A stretch of 64,000 nucleotides of DNA from Sporocytophaga sp. (GTDB lineage Bacteria; Bacteroidota; Bacteroidia; Cytophagales; Cytophagaceae). The notes under the pieces were generated by a model. That model was not told where the DNA came from. It did no database searches and worked only from the letters and a program-made list of their open reading frames with translations. Where the stretch lies: contig NZ_JAGHZZ010000006.1 in assembly GCF_017745095.1 (NCBI RefSeq), positions 124,001 to 188,000 of the forward strand, in the 5' to 3' direction. Positions 35,356-43,414 of this stretch are shown here, in pieces; the first letter of the stretch is position 1, and each line of letters opens with the position of its first letter. Made by a program: the position numbers and the translations under genes.

Positions 35356-36549
35356 ATGATTTCACAAAGGCATTTATTTCTTCAATATCTTGCTCAGACC
35401 TCTGATGCCCCTTTGATGCTGGAAATTGAAAAAGCAGAAGGTGTCAAGATGTTTGATAAAAACGGAAAAGCATATATCGACCTAATCTCCGGGATAGGTG
35501 TGAGCAATGTTGGACACAGGCACCCAAAAGTCATTCAGGCTGTTAAGGACCAACTTGACAAATACCTACATCTTATGGTATATGGAGAATTTATTCAATC
35601 TCCCCAAGTAAAACTTGCCGAAGCTTTGGTTAAAACCCTCCCTCCCGGATTAGACAATGTCTATTTTGTAAACTCCGGAAGCGAAGCTGTTGAAGGAGCC
35701 ATTAAACTAGCGAAAAGAGTTACAGGAAGATATGAAATTATATCTTTTAAAAATGCTTATCACGGAAGCACTACAGGTTCGCTGGCATTAAATGGTAATG
35801 AATACTTTAAGCAAGCATTTCGACCATTGATGCCAGGAATAAGACATCTTAATTATAATAAGGAAGAAGATCTTGAATTCATTACCACCAATACCTCTGC
35901 TGTAATAGTAGAAAGTATTCAGGGCGAAGCAGGTGTGAGAGTCCCTGAAAATAACTTTCTTAAAAAACTACGTGTTCGTTGTAGTGAAACGGGAACTCTT
36001 CTCATTGTTGATGAAATACAAGCCGGCTTCGGTCGGACAGGTACTTTTTGGGGATTTGAAAATTTTGACATAATCCCGGACATAGTGGTTTGCGCCAAAG
36101 GTATGGGAGGTGGTATGCCTATAGGTGCCTTTATAGCCCCTAAAGAACTAATGAAAGAACTGTCATTAAATCCGGTATTGGGGCATATTACTACTTTCGG
36201 AGGCCACCCAGTATCTTGTGCTGCCGCCTTGGCAACAGTAAATATAGTACAGGAAGAAAAGCTGTCGGAACAGGTCTCTGAAAAAGAAAAACTCTTTATT
36301 AAACTACTGCAGCATCCTTTGATCCATTCCGTGAGACATAAAGGACTGATGATGGCCGTTGAGATGGAATCTTTTGAAATTCTTAAAAAGACCATTGATA
36401 AAGCAATCATGAAGGGTGTACTCACTGATTGGTTCCTTTTTTGCGATAATGCTATGAGAATAGCGCCACCATTGGTAATTAATGAAGAAGAAATAAAAGT
36501 TTCTTGTAACCTTATACTGGAAACAATGGATGAGATTCAAAAGGACTAA
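35356..36549 (+). CDS. class III aminotransferase (acetylornithine/ornithine/GABA type)
   Basis: PLP-dependent aminotransferase of 397 residues, fold type I class III. GSEAVEGAIKLAKRVTGR is at about 111-128, then SFKNAYHGSTTGSLALNG. The PLP-contacting Asp is in LLIVDEIQAGFGRTGTFWGF (about 216-235), and the Schiff-base Lys is in VVCAKGMGGGMPIGAF (about 250). The start ATG (35356) overlaps the right arm of an inverted repeat. ArgD, RocD, GabT and Lys6-aminotransferase share these motifs; no arginine gene lies nearby, so the substrate is left open. Confidence 0.88.
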   Translation: MISQRHLFLQYLAQTSDAPLMLEIEKAEGVKMFDKNGKAYIDLISGIGVSNVGHRHPKVIQAVKDQLDKYLHLMVYGEFIQSPQVKLAEALVKTLPPGLDNVYFVNSGSEAVEGAIKLAKRVTGRYEIISFKNAYHGSTTGSLALNGNEYFKQAFRPLMPGIRHLNYNKEEDLEFITTNTSAVIVESIQGEAGVRVPENNFLKKLRVRCSETGTLLIVDEIQAGFGRTGTFWGFENFDIIPDIVVCAKGMGGGMPIGAFIAPKELMKELSLNPVLGHITTFGGHPVSCAAALATVNIVQEEKLSEQVSEKEKLFIKLLQHPLIHSVRHKGLMMAVEMESFEILKKTIDKAIMKGVLTDWFLFCDNAMRIAPPLVINEEEIKVSCNLILETMDEIQKD

Positions 36550-36619
36550 CGAATACCAGGGCACTGGAAACAAATCATATTTGATACTGTTGAATTAATA
36601 AGAGGAAACAAATTGATTT

Positions 36620-36934
36620 ATGGAAACAAAGACTAAACTTAATTTTGCAGATTTAATAAGCAATTCAGATAAACCTGTATTAGTTGACTTTTATGCGGAC
36701 TGGTGCGGTCCATGTCAGGCAATGGCCCCTATGATTGCAGAGATTGCTGATGAAATGTCTGAAAAAATTAAAGTTATTAAAGTAGATGTTGAAAAGAATC
36801 CTGCTGTTTCCACAGCTTATAAAATTTCAGGTATTCCTACATTAATATTATTTCATAAAGGACAGATAAAATGGAGACAGTCTGGCCTTATACCAAAACC
36901 TGAACTATTAAGAATGCTCACTATTAATCTTTAA
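36620..36934 (+). CDS. trxA: thioredoxin
   Basis: Classic 104-residue thioredoxin with the WCGPC active site (VDFYADWCGPCQAM, Cys pair near 30 and 33), cis-proline in GIPTLILFHKG (about 73-83) and Lys in VIKVDVEKNPAVS. It gives electrons to peroxiredoxins and reductases; a likely client is the Bcp peroxidase at 33392. It is transcribed alone, downstream of the aminotransferase gene with 70 bases between them. The thioredoxin-reductase-like enzyme at 38019-38966 may reduce it, though that enzyme may instead be a divergent member. Confidence 0.93.
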   Translation: METKTKLNFADLISNSDKPVLVDFYADWCGPCQAMAPMIAEIADEMSEKIKVIKVDVEKNPAVSTAYKISGIPTLILFHKGQIKWRQSGLIPKPELLRMLTINL

Positions 36935-37096
36935 AGATTTAAAAGATTCATTGGAACAAAGTGAGCCAATTACCAATGGGTCTTTAATGATATTATAAGC
37001 ATTTCTCTTTATAACTCAAATTAAAAATTTTCATTATCAAAACAATGCTGCATGTCAGCAGGTTTTAACAGTAATGGTTGAGTAAAGAAAAAAACG

Positions 37097-37354
37097 ATGG
37101 AGATAGAATTAGTGAATGAAATAAATAACACAGAGCTCGCTCTTGCATTGACCCAATTTTACAAAGTATTATACATTGACTTTGGGATAAGTAAATTCAA
37201 TGAAAGAATAAGTGGTTGGTACAACTTGAGCTGGGAAGAATTTAGAAGTGAGTTGGAAAACCATAGTATAAATTTTAACCAATGTCTACTCAGCGACTGG
37301 GAATCTTTTTTTAATATTCATAAAAGAAAGGTGCTTTCTTTGATGAATAGCTAA
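37097..37354 (+). CDS. hypothetical protein (85 aa)
   Basis: A small soluble protein I do not recognise. It is acidic and aromatic, with a likely helical N-terminus (ELALALTQFYKVLYIDFG) and a central WYNLSWEEFRSELE. It has no signal peptide or cysteine motif other than a single Cys. A clear terminator follows 23 bases after the stop, which supports it being a real transcribed gene. Homologues in related species, which I cannot search for, would settle its status. Confidence 0.5.
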   Translation: MEIELVNEINNTELALALTQFYKVLYIDFGISKFNERISGWYNLSWEEFRSELENHSINFNQCLLSDWESFFNIHKRKVLSLMNS

Positions 37355-37376
37355 AAATAAGATGCTAGCAAAGTAC

Positions 37377-37403
37377 AAAGCGAAGAAGATCTTCGCTTTT
37401 TTT
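37377..37403 (+). terminator. terminator after the 85-aa gene
   Basis: AAAGCGAAG (37377-37385) pairs with CTTCGCTTT (37391-37399) around a 5-base loop and continues into a T run. Confidence 0.88.
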
Positions 37404-37501
37404 ATGAATTCCTAAATCGGACTTCATCCTAATTCTTCTCTATTAGAGCGTAGTCATCTTAATATAATTTAAAAGAGGAGAAATAAACAAAAGGTGACAA
37501 A

Positions 37502-37539
37502 AAAAGCCAGAGATTATATTTTAATAACCTCTGGCTTTT
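37502..37539 (-). terminator. terminator after the 37566-37961 membrane gene
   Basis: AAAAGCCAGAG (37502-37512) and CTCTGGCTTTT (37529-37539) form an 11-bp stem with a 16-base loop. On the minus strand the stem exits into seven U residues, complementary to the A run at about 37499-37505. Confidence 0.85.
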
Positions 37540-37565
37540 ATAATTATATAGTTTGATGAATGTTA

Positions 37566-37961
37566 TTATTTTCCTATTACAAACAAAACGAGCAAAATAA
37601 CAGCTACAATTTGAATTCCTGCATGCACTAATGGTAGGAATTTTGGTATTCCCCCTTTTCCGGCAGGATAACCTGCAAGCCAAGTTGGAATACCCTTAGT
37701 AAAGAGCTTATCTTTCATGAGCATGAACACCCCCAGAATGCCACCAATCCAGAACAGCATATAGGAAAAATTAAACAATACATTGCCTTGTCCGATATAG
37801 TCTGCACCTACAAAAGTAAGTGTGCACAGCGTTGCTCCGGCTAAAATTCCATGAAGAGCAACCACAAAGTTTTGCCTTGGTTTATTTGCTCTGACATTGG
37901 CATATAACATAATGCCCAGTATCACGGTAAATGCGATAAATACGAACAACAATACTATCAT
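37566..37961 (-). CDS. small four-helix membrane protein
   Basis: A 131-residue integral membrane protein with about four hydrophobic segments (2-22, 32-55, 65-85 and 108-129). Between them are the loops ANVRANKPRQNF and KGIPTWLAGYPAGKGGIPKF. I know no assigned function. It ends in GK and has no catalytic motif. It lies downstream of the FAD-oxidoreductase gene on the same strand with 57 bases between, and a strong terminator follows, so the two may form a unit. Confidence 0.6.
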   Translation of the reverse strand: MIVLLFVFIAFTVILGIMLYANVRANKPRQNFVVALHGILAGATLCTLTFVGADYIGQGNVLFNFSYMLFWIGGILGVFMLMKDKLFTKGIPTWLAGYPAGKGGIPKFLPLVHAGIQIVAVILLVLFVIGK

Positions 37962-38018
37962 AATAGAATATTTATAAAAATTTATTAAGTTAACCCAACT
38001 TGGAAAAAATTGTTTTTA

Positions 38019-38966
38019 CTACATCGGTCTTAACAATTTAGCTCTGTGAAATTTCTTTTCTTCTTTCTGTAATAGTTTATTAATCACTAAAGCAGCTTTC
38101 GCTCCTTCTGCTGCTGCTATAACTGCAAGCTGCATATCTTTAGCAGCATCACCTGCTGCAAATATTCCTTTGACAGAAGTTTGAAGATATTTGTCAGTAT
38201 AAATAAGTCCATTGTCCGTAAATCTACATCCCAGTTGCACTGCCAGGTCTGATCGTTGAAATTTATCACTGCTGAAGAACAAGGCAAAGCGTTCCAGTGA
38301 ATCTCCATCCTCGAAAATAATTTTTTCCAGTTGCCCGGCCCTACCTTCTAGTCTTGCAATCTTTCTGGTTTCTACTCTTATTTCTTTCATGTCCATCCAC
38401 TCCATCTCATCTCTGCTTACAAACTTACCATTAGTACAAAGAACGATATCATCTGACCAATTGGTTAGTGATACGGCTAATCCCAAACCTGATTTTCCAT
38501 TTCCTCCAACTACCGCAATTGGTTTCAACCGCACTTCCCAGCCATCGCAATATGGGCAATGGTGAACACTTCTTCCATATAAGCGATCTATGCCAGCTAT
38601 TGGTGGCAGTTGATCTACAATGCCTGTTGCAAGCAAAATTTTTCTAGAATAGAATTTTTTCCCTTCCTCATCGGTTACTTCAAATGCATCATTTTCGAAA
38701 AAATCAGCTTTTACTATTCTGCCCTCTTCAAAAGCAACATCATAGTTATTAAGCTCTTCCTTTGCAATACGAAGCAATTCCAAAGGATTTATTCCGTCTC
38801 TTGAGATAAATCCGTGTAGGGCTTGACTCTTATAATTCCTTGGTTTTCCGGAATCGAATAAAAGTACCTTTCTTAAACATCTGGCCAATAACAATGCAGC
38901 ATTTAAGCCTGCTGGCCCTCCCCCTATAATTATTACATCATACAATTTTGAACTTGGTACTTTCAT
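38019..38966 (-). CDS. thioredoxin-reductase-like FAD-dependent oxidoreductase
   Basis: A 315-residue flavoprotein with two nucleotide-binding sites. FAD: VIIIGGGPAGLNAALLLARC (about 10-29). NAD(P)H: PIAVVGGNGKSGLGLAVS (about 149-166); the glycine pattern is GxGxxG-like but reads GGNGKSG, slightly unusual. The redox-active CPYC is in HHCPYCDGWE (about 135-144), as in thioredoxin reductases. FAD-binding end: GIFAAGDAAKDMQLAVIAA. The sequence differs enough from housekeeping TrxB (DSGKPRNYKSQALHG) to suggest the AhpF/TrxR-like or HcaD-like side branch, often linked to thiol or disulfide metabolites. It may reduce the 36620 thioredoxin. Confidence 0.82.
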   Translation of the reverse strand: MKVPSSKLYDVIIIGGGPAGLNAALLLARCLRKVLLFDSGKPRNYKSQALHGFISRDGINPLELLRIAKEELNNYDVAFEEGRIVKADFFENDAFEVTDEEGKKFYSRKILLATGIVDQLPPIAGIDRLYGRSVHHCPYCDGWEVRLKPIAVVGGNGKSGLGLAVSLTNWSDDIVLCTNGKFVSRDEMEWMDMKEIRVETRKIARLEGRAGQLEKIIFEDGDSLERFALFFSSDKFQRSDLAVQLGCRFTDNGLIYTDKYLQTSVKGIFAAGDAAKDMQLAVIAAAEGAKAALVINKLLQKEEKKFHRAKLLRPM

Positions 38967-39355
38967 CTCTGCGCGCTTATTAACAATCTACTATTACAAC
39001 AAGCACTTTTCTTTTAATGTTATCGGGAATGCAAAAACACTTAAGCGATAGGTCAATCACTGAAAAATTCTGATCTTAAAACTTGAAAAATACAAATCAA
39101 AATGGTGAGCTTTAATGAACATCAAGGTATAACTGAGACAATTGGGATGAAAGATTAAAATAAACCAGAAACAGAAATCTGAATTTATAAACTTTAAAAA
39201 TTTCAATTCAAAAAAATAAGACTACTCAGATATAATACTGTTAAAAGAATTTCATTCAGAAAAGTCAGAAAAGTCAAAAATAAAAAGAAGCCAGACCACT
39301 TATCTTAAAAGTTTATTGACCTGACCTCTTTTATATATGATCGACTAAAGCCTCG
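38967..39355. other. intergenic region, nothing decisive
   Basis: A 389-base AT-rich stretch between the FAD-oxidoreductase (leftward) and yajQ stop. It contains a direct repeat of CAGAAAAGT (39258-39275) and otherwise only very short frames, such as an 18-residue one at 39102. It probably contains the promoter of the oxidoreductase gene on the minus strand. Confidence 0.5.
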
Positions 39356-39847
39356 TTAAGATTTCATGTTCGTAAATTGCAGTGGAATGCCCAGGTCTTC
39401 TCTTCTTAGCAGTCCTATTATTTCTTGCAAATCATCTATTTTTTTACCTGTGACCCTGACCATGTCATCCATGATAGCAGGTGTTACTTTTGCTTTAGAG
39501 TCTTTGATGAGCTTTACCACCTTTTTAGATACTTCTTTATCAAGACCCGTTCTTACTTTAAGGTTCTTTTTGATCATGCTTCCTGAAGCATATTCTTCCT
39601 CACTCATATCTAACGACTTACCATCAATACCCTGCTTTACCATACGAGTCAGTATGGCATCAATCATTGCATTGATACGCATTGAGTTTTCACTTACCAG
39701 ATTAATAACATTTTCTTTTTTATCAAGCTCAATGGTACTTTTGGAGTCTCTGAAATCATATCTGTTCAGAATTTCTTTTTTAGCAACATTGATAGCATTG
39801 TCCAATGTTTGCGGATCAACTTTACTTACGATATCGAAAGATGGCAT
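39356..39847 (-). CDS. yajQ: YajQ family cyclic-di-GMP-binding / nucleotide-binding protein
   Basis: A 163-residue soluble protein of the YajQ (DUF520) family. ATG 39847 is chosen since MPSFDIVSKVDPQTLDNAIN is the standard N-terminus; the frame is open further to 39889 without homology. The family has two ferredoxin-like folds that bind RNA or nucleotides. Some members bind cyclic-di-GMP and act as transcription co-factors; others contact ribosomal components. Conserved blocks include EILNRYDFRDSKSTIELDKK and KVTPAIMDDMVRVTGKKIDD. It is divergent from the methyltransferase gene starting near 39882, with only about 34 bases between them. Confidence 0.93.
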   Translation of the reverse strand: MPSFDIVSKVDPQTLDNAINVAKKEILNRYDFRDSKSTIELDKKENVINLVSENSMRINAMIDAILTRMVKQGIDGKSLDMSEEEYASGSMIKKNLKVRTGLDKEVSKKVVKLIKDSKAKVTPAIMDDMVRVTGKKIDDLQEIIGLLRREDLGIPLQFTNMKS

Positions 39848-39881
39848 AGAAATAAAATTAAAATGTAAATTTAATCGGGTT

Positions 39882-40550
39882 TTGGTCAAATTAAAATTGG
39901 AAAGACAAAGAAAAGGTTTTAACCGACTTGCTGCAATTTATGATTATCTACTTTTAATTCCTCCCGGAAGAGGTTTTATAAAAAGTCAGAATGAATTAAT
40001 TCCTCTCCTTCCCCAGAAAAAAAGTTGCTTGATTATTGGGGGAGGTACTGGAACTTTTTTAAGATCACTTATTATTTCTGGCAAGGTTACACGCATTGTG
40101 TATCTGGACATCTCTGAAAAAATGCTTTCTCAAGCATCCAACAAAATCAAAGATTTAAATCAAAAATGTAATGTAGAGTTCAGAAGAGGTAGCTTGGACA
40201 GAATTACTGAAGATGAAAAATTTGATCTTATAGTAACTAATTTTTTTCTGGACCTTTTTAGTCCTGATGAAGTAAAAGCCTGGATCAGGTTAATACATAA
40301 CAAGCTATCTGAAGAAGGTTTATTTTATTTTACCGATCTTCAGATTAGCAGAGGTAAAACCTTCAAAACCTTCATGAATAACATTTATATTAAGATGTTA
40401 TACTTCTTCTTCAGAAATACAACAGCTATCAGCGGCAAAACTCTCATTGACCTGCGAACAGAAATACTTCAATCTGGTTTTAATGTAGTATATGAAAAAG
40501 GCTATCTGAAAGAGCTATTTTATTCAGCCATTTTTAAAAAAAGGTCGTAA
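39882..40550 (+). CDS. class I SAM-dependent methyltransferase, TTG start
   Basis: A methyltransferase of about 222 residues. Motif I is CLIIGGGTGTFLRSLI, motif II acidic residue is in VYLDISEKML and post-II is FDLIVTNFFLDLFSPDE. The frame is open back to 39366, but that part lies antisense to yajQ and reads as no protein family. The first plausible starts are TTG 39882 and TTG 39897, since there is no ATG after yajQ begins; TTG 39897 would give MERQRKGFNRLAAIYDYLLL, the start seen in related enzymes as I recall them. The substrate is unknown. PhoH follows 99 bases later on the same strand. Confidence 0.78.
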   Translation: MVKLKLERQRKGFNRLAAIYDYLLLIPPGRGFIKSQNELIPLLPQKKSCLIIGGGTGTFLRSLIISGKVTRIVYLDISEKMLSQASNKIKDLNQKCNVEFRRGSLDRITEDEKFDLIVTNFFLDLFSPDEVKAWIRLIHNKLSEEGLFYFTDLQISRGKTFKTFMNNIYIKMLYFFFRNTTAISGKTLIDLRTEILQSGFNVVYEKGYLKELFYSAIFKKRS

Positions 40551-40649
40551 ACATATTTTAAATAATAATAGGAATAAAATAAAGTTTTATATCTATATCT
40601 CTTATATTTCAGAGGTACATTTAATATTCATTTTTAATCGTCTTCTAAA

Positions 40650-41990
40650 ATGGCTAAAGCGAAAAAAGATAAAAAGATTTTTGTGCTGGATACTTCAGTC
40701 ATACTGTATGACCACAATGCAGTCAAAAATTTTCAGGAACATGATATAGCGATTCCCATAACTGTTTTGGAGGAGCTTGACAATTTCAAGAAAGGCAACG
40801 ACATTATTAACTTTGAAGCCAGAGAGTTTATCAGATTTCTGGATGACCTTTCCGGAACTTATATGCTGCAGGACTGGATTCAGCTTCCGGGGAGCAACAA
40901 AGGCCGCTTTAAGGTGGTAATGAACACCACCAGCAAAGCTACTCTTGATGCAGAAAGAGTTTTTAATGATAACAAAGCCGATCACAGAATACTGAATGCT
41001 GCTCTGAATCTACAGCATGAGGCTAAAGACGCAAAAGTTGTTCTTGTTACCAAAGACATAAACCTGCGGTTGAAAGCCAAGTCACTGAATTTGCCTGCAG
41101 AAGATTATTCAACTGGAAAGATCAAAGATGTCGACAGTCTCTATACAGGAAGAACATATATTGAAAATGTTCCTTATGAAGATATCAATCAGATCTATGA
41201 AAAAGGATCAATCCCAAGTTCAATAATACCTAAGCAACAGCTGATTCAAAACCATTATTACATTTTAAAAAGTGAGAAGAACTCAGTTCTAGGGTATTAC
41301 AATGCATCCGAGGATCGCATTGAGCATGTAGAGAAAAAGACTGTTTATGGCATAAAGCCAAGAAACGCAGAACAAACTTTTGCCATTCATGCAATCATGA
41401 ATCCGGATATCAAGCTTGTTTCTATGCAAGGAGTAGCTGGTACAGGAAAGACGCTTCTTGCACTTGCTGCAACACTGGAACAAAGGAAAAACTTCAAACA
41501 GATTTACCTTGCAAGACCGATTGTGCCACTAAGCAACAAAGATATTGGATACCTTCCGGGAGATATTAAAAGCAAATTGAATCCATATATGGAACCTCTG
41601 TTTGACAACCTGAAGTTTATTCAAAATCAGTTCAACGAGACCGACAGTGATTATCAGAGAATTACCGAAATGGTAAATAAAGAAAAGCTGGTCATTACAC
41701 CTTTGGCCTATATCAGAGGAAGAAGTCTTTCGAATATATGTTTTATTGTAGACGAAGCTCAGAACCTGACCCCGCATGAAGTAAAAACCATCATTTCAAG
41801 AGCTGGAGAAAACACTAAAATTATTTTCACGGGGGATATTTATCAGATAGATACTCCTTATCTGGACTCTCAAAGTAATGGATTGTCATTCCTGATTGAC
41901 AGGTTGAGAAATCATAAATTATATGCCCACGTAACCTTGGAAAAAGGTGAGCGTTCAGAGCTGGCAAATCTTGCAAACGAGATGCTTTAA
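40650..41990 (+). CDS. PhoH-like protein with N-terminal PIN domain
   Basis: Cytoplasmic 446-residue PIN-PhoH fusion. Residues about 8-150 are a PIN ribonuclease fold, with acidic positions FVLDTSVILYD, VLEELDNFK and DHRILNAA. The PhoH ATPase follows: Walker A VAGTGKTLLALA (about 268-279) and Walker B CFIVDEAQN (about 366). ARPIVPLSNKDIGYLPGD is a typical PhoH block. Relatives (PhoH2) are described as RNA helicase/ribonucleases. Though named for phosphate starvation in E. coli, I see no TGTAAA-type box at its promoter and do not infer a link to the pst genes 2 kb away. Confidence 0.92.
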   Translation: MAKAKKDKKIFVLDTSVILYDHNAVKNFQEHDIAIPITVLEELDNFKKGNDIINFEAREFIRFLDDLSGTYMLQDWIQLPGSNKGRFKVVMNTTSKATLDAERVFNDNKADHRILNAALNLQHEAKDAKVVLVTKDINLRLKAKSLNLPAEDYSTGKIKDVDSLYTGRTYIENVPYEDINQIYEKGSIPSSIIPKQQLIQNHYYILKSEKNSVLGYYNASEDRIEHVEKKTVYGIKPRNAEQTFAIHAIMNPDIKLVSMQGVAGTGKTLLALAATLEQRKNFKQIYLARPIVPLSNKDIGYLPGDIKSKLNPYMEPLFDNLKFIQNQFNETDSDYQRITEMVNKEKLVITPLAYIRGRSLSNICFIVDEAQNLTPHEVKTIISRAGENTKIIFTGDIYQIDTPYLDSQSNGLSFLIDRLRNHKLYAHVTLEKGERSELANLANEML

Positions 41991-42071
41991 TCCCCAATTA
42001 ATTAGTAAGATGTTGTCCGCAAAATAGAATTGAAGTACGAGTTATTCGACAACTTTACTAATCGAATTTTC

Positions 42072-42110
42072 ATAACCATTCATTAAACTTTTAATGAATG
42101 GTTATTTTTT
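42072..42110 (+). terminator. terminator after phoH, overlapping the 42091-42399 gene end
   Basis: A 16-bp perfect inverted repeat (42072-42087 with 42090-42105) runs into six T on the plus strand. The right arm lies in the last codons of the opposing gene, so both genes share this structure. The loop of two bases implies that the innermost pairs open. Confidence 0.78.
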
Positions 42111-42399
42111 CTCCGGTTGTTTCCCCTATTCTTGCCTCCACTTCAAACCTATTATTATAATACCCCTTTCTCATGCTTTCTATTGCATAGATGGCCAAAA
42201 ACGTAAAAAAACCATAGCGCTGAAACTGTCTCACATGCACGAGTTCATGGTTCACCCATTGCTCCACTGACATAAACTCCTTTCTGTTAACACCATGCAA
42301 ATGAATGGTTTTACCGAACACAATAGCTATATTTTTGGAACCCATATACCAGGCTGCCATTTTCGCTATATAAGAGTTTTCTTTGATTTTAACTTTCAT
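42091..42399 (-). CDS. small putative zinc peptidase (HELVH)
   Basis: A 102-residue protein. ATG 42399 is used; a TTG at 42414 is not needed, and the start overlaps the end of the rhomboid gene (42389), showing coupling. It contains VNHELVHVRQFQRYG near residue 54, an HExxH-type zinc-binding motif (HELVH), then a hydrophobic helix (FFTFLAIYAIESMR) and NRFEVEARIGE, whose Glu could be the third ligand (the E-A-x-x pattern of DUF4157-like domains). A membrane-facing metalloprotease or a motif-bearing domain without activity are both possible. Its position with rhomboid and holin-like genes suggests a membrane-protein unit. Confidence 0.65.
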   Translation of the reverse strand: MKVKIKENSYIAKMAAWYMGSKNIAIVFGKTIHLHGVNRKEFMSVEQWVNHELVHVRQFQRYGFFTFLAIYAIESMRKGYYNNRFEVEARIGETTGEKITIH

Positions 42400-43030
42400 T
42401 ATGTTCTTCCCCAATTAAAGAATCATTACCAGGGGCTTCTGGTTCCTTCTCTTTACTTTTCAAATATTCCTCTCCTGTTTTTCTGTAAAAATAGGCTGCC
42501 AGTCCACCTGATAAGCTACCGAAGAAGTGAGTTTCCCAGGAAACACCTCGGGTAAAGGGAAAAATTCCCCAAACCAAACTACCATAGATGAATATAATAA
42601 TCAAGGCAAGGATCATCGATTTTTGATTTTTACGGAAAATTCCACTGAAGAAAAGGAAGCTTACCGCACCATAAATGATACCACTAGATCCAATATGATA
42701 CCCCTGACCTACTGCAGAAATCCATACCCAGATATTTGGAAGGAAATAAATCCAGAGGAAAATTTCAAAAGCAATAGTCCGGTAAAAGAAGAACATTGCC
42801 ATTCCCAAAATGAGCAAGGGAAATGAATTTGATATTAAATGATTGAAATCTCCATGTATTAGGGGAGCAAAAAACACCCCTGTCAACCCCATAAACGTTC
42901 TTGGAAAAATACCAAATCTACTCAGATCATAACCATATCTGAGTTCAAACACCTTCACTCCCCAAAGTACCATTAAGTAAATAAAAGGAAACAGAAAACT
43001 CTGATAAAAACTTCTTCTTTCAACTTCCAT
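42389..43030 (-). CDS. rhomboid family intramembrane serine protease
   Basis: Membrane serine protease of 213 residues with about six helices. The catalytic Ser is in the GxSG motif HIGSSGIIYGAVSFLFF (about residue 119), and the catalytic His is in SWETHFFGSLSGGLAAYF (about residue 172). The N-terminal part includes the HGDFNHLISNSFPLLILG block (about 60), the equivalent of the conserved HxxxxHxxxN region. It cleaves other membrane proteins within the bilayer; its targets are unknown. Four bases separate it from the holin-like gene that precedes it on the minus strand, and its tail overlaps the HELVH-protein start. Confidence 0.88.
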   Translation of the reverse strand: MEVERRSFYQSFLFPFIYLMVLWGVKVFELRYGYDLSRFGIFPRTFMGLTGVFFAPLIHGDFNHLISNSFPLLILGMAMFFFYRTIAFEIFLWIYFLPNIWVWISAVGQGYHIGSSGIIYGAVSFLFFSGIFRKNQKSMILALIIIFIYGSLVWGIFPFTRGVSWETHFFGSLSGGLAAYFYRKTGEEYLKSKEKEPEAPGNDSLIGEEHNES

Positions 43031-43033
43031 GAA

Positions 43034-43372
43034 TTAATCCCCGATTATGAGGTCCGCTATATAATTGACCAACGACACTATCAAACTAAACAAAAGCGCC
43101 CACCAGAAATTTCTGACCTCAAACCCATCAATCATCCAATCTGTCAATAGAATTATCACGGCATTAATTACCAACAAAAATAAACCTAAAGTAAGGATGG
43201 TTACCGGTATTGTTAATAGGATTAAAACAGGACGAAGGATCACATTTAAGATAGACAGAACGAACATTACCAACAATGCAACTCCAAAACTCTTAATCAA
43301 AATTCCTGGTAACAGAAATGCTGCTCCAAGAATTATAGCTGCTGAAATTAAAAGTTTGAATATATACTTCAT
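43034..43372 (-). CDS. phage holin family IV / YvlD-like membrane protein
   Basis: A 112-residue integral membrane protein with about four hydrophobic segments. ATG 43372 (MKYIFKLLISAAIILGAAFL) is the preferred start; the frame runs open to 43414. VLRPVLILLTIPVTILTLGLFLLVINA (shown in part) and WMIDGFEVRNFWWALLFS match the YvlD/DUF360-like family called phage holin superfamily IV in Pfam. Despite the name these are chromosomal genes without a phage context, and no lysis gene is nearby. It is the first gene of the minus-strand rhomboid unit, and the AT-rich region before pstS lies upstream of it. Confidence 0.8.
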   Translation of the reverse strand: MKYIFKLLISAAIILGAAFLLPGILIKSFGVALLVMFVLSILNVILRPVLILLTIPVTILTLGLFLLVINAVIILLTDWMIDGFEVRNFWWALLFSLIVSLVNYIADLIIGD

Positions 43373-43414
43373 CTCTGGTTCTTTTTGATTGTAGGCAATA
43401 TCGTACTTATTCAA

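Noticed and set aside
39366-39881. Long N-terminal extension of the methyltransferase frame
   Set aside because: It lies entirely antisense to yajQ, which is a well-conserved gene, and the methyltransferase fold begins only after about residue 170 of that frame.
43034-43372. Holin as sign of a prophage
   Set aside because: The gene belongs to the chromosomal YvlD-type family, with no lysin, capsid, integrase or att sites nearby.
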